Shown here one piece after another: positions 49,346 to 55,382 of a stretch of DNA of 55,382 bases. The notes below the pieces were generated by a model, which was not told the origin of the DNA, did not search any database, and was given only the letters and a program-made list of their open reading frames with translations. The stretch is from the NCBI GenBank assembly GCA_019416935.1, contig DXWI01000016.1, positions 1-55,382 on the forward strand, in the 5' to 3' direction. Each line of letters begins with the position of its first letter. Position 1 is the stretch's first letter. The stretch comes from Clostridiales bacterium. GTDB taxonomy: Bacteria > Bacillota > Clostridia > Christensenellales > CAG-138. The position numbers and the translations under genes are program-made.

Positions 49346-50330
49346 GCTCGGATACGTTTTGGAGGGTTGTGCCCGTGTAGTAGTGCAGCAGGATTTGCTC
49401 ATAGCTGTATCCCGCCTGCCCCATCGCGTTCGCCCCGGTCTGGCTCATGCCCACGCCATGGCCATAGCCGCGCGTATCGAATCGGATGCTGCCGCCCGTG
49501 AGCGCAATGGTAAACAGCGTGGAATCCAGCGACAGGAGCTTTCTGAGCGCTTTGCCGCTCAGGGAAGCGCCGCCGAGGCGGATGCTCGTCACCCGTCCGC
49601 TTTCCGTGCGCCCGATGATCTCGATCTGATCGGCCAGGTTGTCCGGCCGCAGTTTTGCGTCCGGACAGGCCGCGTTGACCCTGTCGCAAAACGCCGCATA
49701 CGACAGGCTGACCGTTCCGCTCAGATGCGAACTGCCGGTCTCCTGTTCGCTCTCCACCGCCCTGAGGTACGGCACGGCTGCGGCGAACACATTTTCCGAA
49801 TCCTCGGTATACCCGCCGGACGCGCTGTGGTAGAGCGCTTCAATCGGTTTGCCGTCATAACAGAGCACCTGCCCGTTCGTATCGCGCACCGCGGCCGCCA
49901 CCCGCTCCAGATTCTCGTCATAGGCATCGCCCCATCGCGTCCTGAGCGCCTGCTCCGACGCGAACGCCTGGCAGCAGGCGCTGCTTGTGCACACATCCGC
50001 ATCGTGCGCGTTGCACCCGCCGCGTCCGGCACGATAGACCGTATAGGTGCGCGCTGCGACGGCCTGTGCCCTGAGCGCCTGCTCGTCAAAGGAGGCCGGC
50101 ATCTCCGCCGCCACAACGCCCACCAGATAGGTCTCGAGCGACCGCTCTTCGGCGCGCGCCGCATCGCCGTCAAAAACGGTGATGGTCTGGTCGGCATACG
50201 GCTCGGTCCGCAGCTTGGCCGCTTCCATGGGCTCCGGTTTCTTGGCAATCGCACAGCCCCGGAGCAGCAGGATCAGCAGGCCGGCCGCGCACGAGAGCGC
50301 AAGCACCCGTCTCCAACGGATTTTGTACAT
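49320..50330 (-). CDS. spoIID: SpoIID/LytB domain protein
   Basis: A 336-residue membrane-anchored protein. An N-terminal helix (VLALSCAAGLLILLLRG) precedes the SpoIID domain: LETYLVGVVAAEMPASFDEQALRAQAVAARTY contains the catalytic Glu-Met-Pro signature, and RGYGHGVGMSQTGANAMGQAGYSYEQILLHYYTG ends the domain. SpoIID is a lytic transglycosylase acting in engulfment during sporulation; vegetative paralogues also exist. The start follows GGAGGGAAGGGACA. It stands alone, so the sporulation role is inferred. Confidence 0.9.
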   Translation of the reverse strand: MYKIRWRRVLALSCAAGLLILLLRGCAIAKKPEPMEAAKLRTEPYADQTITVFDGDAARAEERSLETYLVGVVAAEMPASFDEQALRAQAVAARTYTVYRAGRGGCNAHDADVCTSSACCQAFASEQALRTRWGDAYDENLERVAAAVRDTNGQVLCYDGKPIEALYHSASGGYTEDSENVFAAAVPYLRAVESEQETGSSHLSGTVSLSYAAFCDRVNAACPDAKLRPDNLADQIEIIGRTESGRVTSIRLGGASLSGKALRKLLSLDSTLFTIALTGGSIRFDTRGYGHGVGMSQTGANAMGQAGYSYEQILLHYYTGTTLQNVSELTGRADGG

Positions 50331-50466
50331 TGTCCCTTCCCTCCGCCTTTCACCGGACAAGGCCCCTGCGCAGGCCATTCGGGTATCCATCGCACAGATT
50401 TCCTCCCCGTTTTGCTGTGGGGGAGCCGCGTGCCGCAGGCCATACCTTCCCCATCAATCGATGGTA

Positions 50467-50495
50467 TTCCTTTTTCCCCGGCTTCATGATAAAAT
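50467..50495 (+). promoter_or_regulatory. Putative promoter of the sigma-like gene
   Basis: Weak -35 TTCCTT (50467-50472), 17-base spacer, extended -10 TGA-TAAAAT (50490-50495). Confidence 0.5.
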
Positions 50496-50529
50496 AGTTT
50501 GATACGACAGGAAAGGACAATGGAGCCAC

Positions 50530-51132
50530 ATGATCTCAGACAGCCTGCAGAAACGCATCCATCTGGGCGATCGCGACGCCTTTCGCGCATTGTACAGCGA
50601 GTACAGCCGCGACGTTTATCTGACCGCACAGGAGGTGCTCCAAACCGAAGCCCAGTCCCGCGCCGTGGTCAAGCAGGTGTTCCTGAGAATCTATCGCGAG
50701 CTGCTCGACGCCGACGGCCCCATCGATACCGACCGGCGCATCGAAGCGCTCACGAACGAGGAAATCCGCATCCAGCGCATTGCCGCGGGCGATACCGGCA
50801 GCGACATTTTGCAGCAGGTGCATACGCCGCGGCGCCTTGACCGGCGCGGCGCCGGGCATACCGGTGCACAGCGGCCGTTCGCCGATGCGCAAAAGCCGCC
50901 GCTCGAGCGCGCCAAAGCGCGCTATGCGATCGGACAGGCGGCTGCTGCGCCGGCGTCAGAGCCGCAGCACCGCGGGGGCAGGGTCGCCGGTATCCTTCTG
51001 ATAGCGCTGCTCTTTCTGCTCCTGCTCTGGGTGCTCTCCGGCATGATGATGTCGCTCGGCTGGATTCCCCAGCTGGATCTTGGCTATTCCTGGTTCGATC
51101 GCTCGGTCTTTTGCCTGTTCGAGCTGACCTGA
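50530..51132 (+). CDS. Sigma-70 region-2-like protein with C-terminal membrane helix
   Basis: A 200-residue protein of unusual build. Residues 5-60 (RIHLGDRDAFRALYSEYSRD, then KQVFLRIYREL) follow the pattern of ECF sigma factor region 2. There is no region 4 for -35 binding. A charged, Arg-rich linker follows, then a membrane helix at 153-174 and a short outside tail. GGAGCCAC precedes the ATG. It could be a membrane-tethered sigma or anti-sigma relative, or a degenerate sigma now serving another role. It is followed by the dnaD/dnaI primosome genes. Confidence 0.62.
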   Translation: MISDSLQKRIHLGDRDAFRALYSEYSRDVYLTAQEVLQTEAQSRAVVKQVFLRIYRELLDADGPIDTDRRIEALTNEEIRIQRIAAGDTGSDILQQVHTPRRLDRRGAGHTGAQRPFADAQKPPLERAKARYAIGQAAAAPASEPQHRGGRVAGILLIALLFLLLLWVLSGMMMSLGWIPQLDLGYSWFDRSVFCLFELT

Positions 51133-51146
51133 GTGGAGGCGATTTG

Positions 51147-52331
51147 ATGATGATCTGCCGCTTTTCTCCCGATGCGGTGCGCCGTGAATACACGCCCGTG
51201 GACAATTATTTTATAGCGGAATACATGCCGCACGCGAGTGGATTGCAGTTGCAGGTCTATCTGTACGGCCTGATGCAATGCCGTTTTCCATCCATGTGCG
51301 ACCGGCCGCTGCACGAAGCACTGGGCGTTTCGGAGCAGGCTGCTGCGGACGCATTTTGCTACTGGCAGGAGCAGGGGCTGGTTCGCATCGTGTCCGATCA
51401 GCCGCTCACCGTGGAATACCGCGAGATTGGCACGCACAACGCGGGCGAAGCGCTGCCCGCCAAGTATGCCGCCCTTGTGCGCCAGATCCACGCGCTGACG
51501 GCGCCGCGGCAGTTCGGCATTCCGGAGCTCAAGCATGTTTACGACTGGATTGAGGTGTACAATCTGGAGGAGGGCGCGGTGCTGGAGCTGATCGCGCACT
51601 GCATGGAGCTGAGGGGCCGGCGCGTGAGCATCAACTATATGACGAGCGTAGCCCAATCCTGGGCCGAGCGCGGTATCCGCACGTTTGAGGACGCCAAGCG
51701 CAGCATCGAAGCGTTCGATCTGAAGCGGCACGGGGCGAGCGCCGTTCTGCGCGCGTGGAACAGGCGCAGAAAGCCCACCGAGGACGAGATGGCGCTCTAT
51801 GAAAAATGGGTGCGCGATTGGGGGTTTACCGACGCCGCGATTCTGGCTGCACTGCCGCGGCTAACCGTTACCGGCAGTCCCAATTTCGTCTATCTGGACG
51901 AGCTGCTCGACAGCATGCGCTCCAAGCAGCTCACCGATGAAAAGCGCATCGAGGCGGACGACTGCCAGGGCGAGGCGGACCGCGCCTTTGCAAAGCTGTT
52001 GTTTGCCCGCGCGGGCAAGGTGGAGCCGGCCACGCGCACGCAGCGCGCGCAGATCTCTATGTACCTGAACGATTTTTCCATGTCGCGGGAGCTGCTGCTC
52101 TATGCGGCTGAGTGCAGCCGCGGCGCGAACGAGCCGTTCGGCAAGATGAAGCGGCTGCTCAACGACTGGCATGAACGGGGCATCTCGACTATTCCCGCCG
52201 CTGAGGAGCGGCAAAAGGCGGCTGCCGCCGCCCCCGCCGCGCCCGCACGGCGCGGCACGCCGTACGCCCAGCACGCGGTCAAGGAGGGCGAACTCGATCA
52301 CCTGATTCTGGATCTGAACGAGGAACTGTAG
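51147..52331 (+). CDS. dnaD: DnaD domain primosomal protein
   Basis: A 394-residue replication-initiation protein. The N-terminal winged helix (YMPHASGLQLQVYLYGLMQ and ALGVSEQAAADAFCYWQEQGLVRI) is followed by two DnaD-type helical domains (VYDWIEVYNLEEGAVLELIAHCME and VRDWGFTDAAILAALPRL), each ending near the YxxxI pattern. It links DnaA-opened DNA to the helicase loader. The ATG after GGAGGCGATTTG is used. It is longer than B. subtilis DnaD and closer to DnaB-like proteins. Confidence 0.88.
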   Translation: MMICRFSPDAVRREYTPVDNYFIAEYMPHASGLQLQVYLYGLMQCRFPSMCDRPLHEALGVSEQAAADAFCYWQEQGLVRIVSDQPLTVEYREIGTHNAGEALPAKYAALVRQIHALTAPRQFGIPELKHVYDWIEVYNLEEGAVLELIAHCMELRGRRVSINYMTSVAQSWAERGIRTFEDAKRSIEAFDLKRHGASAVLRAWNRRRKPTEDEMALYEKWVRDWGFTDAAILAALPRLTVTGSPNFVYLDELLDSMRSKQLTDEKRIEADDCQGEADRAFAKLLFARAGKVEPATRTQRAQISMYLNDFSMSRELLLYAAECSRGANEPFGKMKRLLNDWHERGISTIPAAEERQKAAAAAPAAPARRGTPYAQHAVKEGELDHLILDLNEEL

Positions 52332-52405
52332 GCCACGGCGGGCATACGGCAGACGTCTTTGCCTTCCGCCCATCGACCTTTTATTGTGAAGGAGCTTGTG
52401 AATCC

Positions 52406-53323
52406 ATGATGCGCATTGAACGCGAATATGACCGCATCCGGCGGCAGGAGCGGCAGGCGCAGCAGCAGCGCATTGCCGAGGCCTATGCCCGCGTACCGGC
52501 GCTCGCCGAAATTGAGCGCGACCGGCAGGCGACCTTTGCCGAAGCGGCCGCCAGACGGCTTGCGCCCGCCGCGGCGCGGGAGCGGCTTTCGGCCCTGTCC
52601 TGCCGCGAGCAGCGGCTGCTTGCCGAAAACGGCTTTTCGCCGGACGCGCTCGAGCTGCATTACCGCTGTGCGGCCTGCCGCGACACCGGCTATCTCGGCA
52701 GCGGCCTGCGCCGCCCGTGCGCATGCCGGCTCAAGCTGCGCGCCCTGCTCGACCCCGCCGTGCAGATCAACGACCGTGAAACCTTTGAAGCGTTCGATGC
52801 GGGCGTCTACCCCGCCGAACCGCAAAAAAAGCAGGCGCTTGCCGCGAAAAAGTTTTGCGAAAGCTATGTTTCTTCGCTGCCGGAACCGGAGCGGCCGAAC
52901 CTGCTGCTCATGGGAATGGCCGGGCTTGGAAAATCGTATCTCGGCAACGCCATCGCCTACCGTGCGCTCGAGCGGGGGATCGACGCCGCGCGCACAACCG
53001 CATACGGCTTTGTGCAGGACATGCTCTCCGGCATCCGCGGCGACGGCAGCCGCGCTGCGCTCTATCGCCGTGCGCCGCTGCTCGTGCTCGACGATCTCGG
53101 CACCGAGCCGGTGATCCCGAACGTTTCTGAGGAATCGCTCTTTGCCGTTCTCAATGAGCGCATCGGCCGGCGGCTGCCGACCGTTTTGGCGACCAACCTC
53201 GATTTTTCCGCTCTGCAGCAGCGCTACGGCGAGCGCGTATTCTCCCGTCTGACCGACAGCGCGGCCTCGCGCGTGCTGCGGCTCGAGGGTGAAAACCTGC
53301 GCTGGAGGCGGCCGCCATGCTGA
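52406..53323 (+). CDS. dnaI: DnaI/DnaC-type helicase loader ATPase
   Basis: A 305-residue AAA+ protein. A basic, helical N-terminus is followed by a zinc-binding cluster (RCAACRDTGYLG and RPCACR; C88, C91, C105, C107). Walker A is GMAGLGKS at 170-177 and Walker B is LLVLDDLG at 225-232. An arginine sensor is in ERVFSRLTDSA. It loads the replicative helicase together with DnaD. It follows dnaD by 74 bases and overlaps the rsmI start by 7 bases. Confidence 0.92.
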   Translation: MMRIEREYDRIRRQERQAQQQRIAEAYARVPALAEIERDRQATFAEAAARRLAPAAARERLSALSCREQRLLAENGFSPDALELHYRCAACRDTGYLGSGLRRPCACRLKLRALLDPAVQINDRETFEAFDAGVYPAEPQKKQALAAKKFCESYVSSLPEPERPNLLLMGMAGLGKSYLGNAIAYRALERGIDAARTTAYGFVQDMLSGIRGDGSRAALYRRAPLLVLDDLGTEPVIPNVSEESLFAVLNERIGRRLPTVLATNLDFSALQQRYGERVFSRLTDSAASRVLRLEGENLRWRRPPC

Positions 53324-54177
53324 AGCTTGTCGCGACCCCGATCGGTAATCTCGGCGATATCACGCTGCGTGCGCTCGACGCACTGCGCGAAGCGGATGCG
53401 ATCTATGCCGAGGATACGCGCCATACGCTGCAATTGCTCAACCACTTCTCCGTCAAAAAGCCGCTCGTGAGCTGCCATGCACACAATGAGCGGGAGCGGG
53501 CGGCCGAGATCGTTCCCCTGCTGCGGGAGGGCAAGGAAATCGTCTATGTGTCGGATGCCGGTATGCCCGGCATCTCCGACCCCGGCGCAGCGCTCGTTGC
53601 CGCATGCGTGGAAAACGACCTGCCGTATACCGTTCTGCCCGGCGCGTCCGCCGTGCTCACGGCCGCGGTGCTCTCGGGCCTGCCCTGCGCCGCGTTCTCA
53701 TTCTTCGGTTTTTTGCCCCGCGACGGGAAGCAGCGCCGGGAGGCCATCGCCGCCATCGGCGCCTCCGGTCATCTGGCGCTGGTGTATGAGAGTCCCTACC
53801 GCGTGGCGGATACGTTCCGCGACCTGTACCGTGCGCTCGGCGACCGGCCGGCAGCGCTGCTGCGGGAGCTGACCAAGAAGTTTGAAACGGCGCACCGCGG
53901 CACGCTTTCGTCGCTCGCGGAACGGTTCGGCGCGGAACCGCCGCGCGGTGAATGCGTGATTGCGGTGCTGTGCGAACGCGGCGGGGATGTGGGCGAAGCG
54001 TCCGAGGATGCGCTCAACGAACTGCTCTCGGCGCTGCTTGCTGAAGGGACATCTGTGAAGGATGCCGCCCGGCAGGCGGCGGAACGAACCGGACTATCAA
54101 AAAAGAGCGCCTATGCGCGTGCGCTCGCGCTGCAAAGCGCTATGGATTCTGATCACCATGAGGAGGAAAATCAATGA
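53317..54177 (+). CDS. rsmI: 16S rRNA (cytidine1402-2'-O)-methyltransferase
   Basis: A 286-residue SAM-dependent methyltransferase of the tetrapyrrole-methylase fold. It begins LVATPIGNLGDITLRALDAL and has EDTRHTLQLLNHF and VSDAGMPGISDPGAALV, the RsmI signatures, then FFGFLPRDGKQRRE. It methylates the ribose of C1402 in the decoding centre. The N-terminus overlaps dnaI; the 3' end overlaps the next gene as ATGA. Confidence 0.96.
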   Translation: MLKLVATPIGNLGDITLRALDALREADAIYAEDTRHTLQLLNHFSVKKPLVSCHAHNERERAAEIVPLLREGKEIVYVSDAGMPGISDPGAALVAACVENDLPYTVLPGASAVLTAAVLSGLPCAAFSFFGFLPRDGKQRREAIAAIGASGHLALVYESPYRVADTFRDLYRALGDRPAALLRELTKKFETAHRGTLSSLAERFGAEPPRGECVIAVLCERGGDVGEASEDALNELLSALLAEGTSVKDAARQAAERTGLSKKSAYARALALQSAMDSDHHEEENQ

Positions 54178-54596
54178 TCCGCGACCATGTAAAATGCTAC
54201 ATGAAGGAACAGAACAACAATTGCGCCGAAGCGCTGCTGCATGCGGCGGATGACGAGCTCGGCCTGCACCTGCCGCCGGAATCGTTTCGGCTGATCGCCG
54301 GGTACGGCGGCGGCATGGGCTGCGAGAAAACGTGCGGCGCCATTTGCAGCGCTTTGGCCGTTCTGTCCTTCCTTTCCGTGGGCCGCTGTGCGCACGAAAC
54401 GGAGGGCTTCCGGGCGCTTTGCGGCGGCTGCGTCCAGCGGATGGAGCAGGCGTTTGGTTCCATCGACTGCGCATCCATCAAGGCGCGCTACCGGGACCCC
54501 GAGACTGGCTGTCTCGGCGTGGTGGAGCGCGCGGCGGATGTGCTGGAGGATGTGCTTGTAAAGGAAGGAAAACTGCCAATCTTTCAGAAATCTTAA
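54174..54596 (+). CDS. C_GCAxxG_C_C family redox-type protein
   Basis: A 140-residue cysteine-rich protein. The family motif appears as NNNCAEALL and GGGMGCEKTCGAICSALAVLS (C17, C50, C54, C58), with further cysteines at CGGCVQ, DCASI and GCLG. The family is proposed to bind a metal or act in redox chemistry; its precise function is unknown. GAGGAGGAAAATCA precedes the ATG, which overlaps the rsmI stop. Confidence 0.88.
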   Translation: MIRDHVKCYMKEQNNNCAEALLHAADDELGLHLPPESFRLIAGYGGGMGCEKTCGAICSALAVLSFLSVGRCAHETEGFRALCGGCVQRMEQAFGSIDCASIKARYRDPETGCLGVVERAADVLEDVLVKEGKLPIFQKS

Positions 54597-54666
54597 AAAA
54601 GCCTTCACGACCGTTTTATAAAAAGCTGCTATATTGGAAGCATTCCCTGTATGGAGGAGGCTTCCA

Positions 54667-55278
54667 ATGTTTTTATTTGCGCTGTATGTCCTGCCGGCGG
54701 TTCTGCTCTTTTCGCTCGTGCTGTACCTGCCGTACCCCGTCATGCTCTGGGTTGAAAAGCGACGTTTGCCGCTTGTCCGGCACGCGTCGCTCTATCTGCT
54801 CGTGTGTACCGCCGCCATGGTGCTCTATGCCACCATATTCTGGTACGGTTTTTCGCTCGATTTTTCAGTCGATTACCACATGCTCAACCTCATTCCGCTC
54901 TCCTGGCTGTTTGAGCCGTATACCATGGGCGTTCCCCGCATGCTGGAACAGCTTGCGCTCAACATCGTCATGTTTGTGCCGCTTGGGCTGCTGCTGCCCG
55001 TCGCATTGCCCTCGCTCCGGCGCTTTCGCCGCACGGCTGCCGTGTGCCTCGCCATCACGCTGGCCATCGAAACGCTGCAATACTTTACCGGTCGCAGCGC
55101 CGATATCGACGATGTGCTGCTGAATCTGTTGGGCGGTATGCTCGGCTATGCGCTGTTTGCCCTGCTCAGGGCGCGTTTGTCGGAGCGGCCGTGGTTCTCT
55201 GCGGCGCTGGGTCTTTGTCCGGAGCCCGAACCATCGCCGGCAGACCCCGCGCCCGAGCAAATGCCGGAGCCGCTTTGA
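54667..55278 (+). CDS. VanZ family membrane protein
   Basis: A 203-residue membrane protein. It has the VanZ pattern: MLNLIPLSWLFEP, then ALNIVMFVPLGLLLPVAL and ETLQYFTGRSADIDDVLLNLLGGMLGY. A Pro/Glu-rich tail follows. VanZ proteins give low-level teicoplanin resistance in one case, but most have unknown roles at the envelope. AGGAGGCTTCCA precedes the start; an upstream in-frame TTG is rejected. An extended -10 TGC-TATATT lies about 40 bases upstream. Confidence 0.88.
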   Translation: MFLFALYVLPAVLLFSLVLYLPYPVMLWVEKRRLPLVRHASLYLLVCTAAMVLYATIFWYGFSLDFSVDYHMLNLIPLSWLFEPYTMGVPRMLEQLALNIVMFVPLGLLLPVALPSLRRFRRTAAVCLAITLAIETLQYFTGRSADIDDVLLNLLGGMLGYALFALLRARLSERPWFSAALGLCPEPEPSPADPAPEQMPEPL

Positions 55279-55327
55279 GGCGGGCGCGGCGCACCTGACG
55301 GCAAAAAAAGATGCAGCGCACAAAAAA

Positions 55328-55357
55328 TCGGCGGCAGACGCATGCGTCTGCCGCCGA
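55328..55357 (-). terminator. Terminator for a minus-strand gene beyond the window
   Basis: A 15-bp perfect palindrome (TCGGCGGCAGACGCA and complement). On the minus strand it is followed by TTTTTTGTG. On plus no U-tract follows, so it serves a gene lying to the right. Confidence 0.75.
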
Positions 55358-55382
55358 AGGCATGATAAGCGTTATGGGTGTT

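Overview
The window looks like chromosome of a GC-rich, endospore-lineage member of the class Clostridia (Bacillota). The evidence is AGGAGG-type ribosome binding sites, a SpoIID/LytB gene, an orphan Spo0A-C-like gene, a DnaD/DnaI primosome pair, an LPETG-anchored cohesin-like protein, a NusG-domain-II/Gx-transporter pair, DUF3048 and VanZ. No phage, transposase, CRISPR array or rRNA was seen. There is one tRNA, tRNA-Val(CAC).

Region 1 (263-13690, minus strand) reads as purine/pyrimidine or N-heterocycle catabolism. It holds an NCS2 uracil-type permease behind a probable 6S RNA, a three-subunit molybdenum hydroxylase (xdhA/xdhC/xdhB), a membrane-anchored unknown protein, and a metal-dependent cyclase/amidase. 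These are followed by one operon whose transcription order is GNAT-like protein, thiolase-fold protein, DUF35 protein, AllH (DUF2877), FdrA/AllF, AllG (DUF1116). AllFGH is the oxamate carbamoyltransferase set. The thiolase-fold protein has proline where the nucleophilic cysteine should be and sits beside a DUF35 partner. It is therefore more likely a CoA-dependent aldolase of the Ltp2 type than a thiolase. This combination is the best candidate for an undescribed pathway.

Region 2 (14262-17058) holds pfkA, an orphan Spo0A-C-like protein and a two-half chromate transporter. Region 3 (17501-29884, minus strand) is a long carbohydrate-type cluster: cupin, lipoprotein binding protein, AraC regulator, DegT aminotransferase, two ABC permeases without an ATPase, a uronate-isomerase-like hydrolase, MATE and AEC transporters, and two uroporphyrinogen-decarboxylase-like (URO-D) proteins that lack the haem-pathway signature.

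Region 4 (30230-35369, minus strand) is an amino-sugar operon (nagB, nagA, SIS, AGE epimerase, EamA exporter). It diverges from a plus-strand set of two tandemly duplicated amidohydrolases plus a third URO-D-like protein (35951-38827). An 800-base non-coding stretch follows, with duplicated hairpins and a dispersed intergenic repeat, and it ends at the tRNA-Val gene.

Region 5 (39923-55278) is mostly housekeeping and cell-surface genes: a membrane-anchored NagZ-like GH3 enzyme, a DUF3048 lipoprotein, the cohesin/LPETG protein, D-amino acid aminotransferase, an MFS exporter next to an ArsR-like regulator, a small lipoprotein, a TrmN6-like methyltransferase, NusG-II/Gx transporter, SpoIID, a sigma-region-2-like membrane protein, DnaD, DnaI, RsmI, a C_GCAxxG_C_C protein and VanZ. 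The right edge ends in a terminator for a minus-strand gene outside the window.
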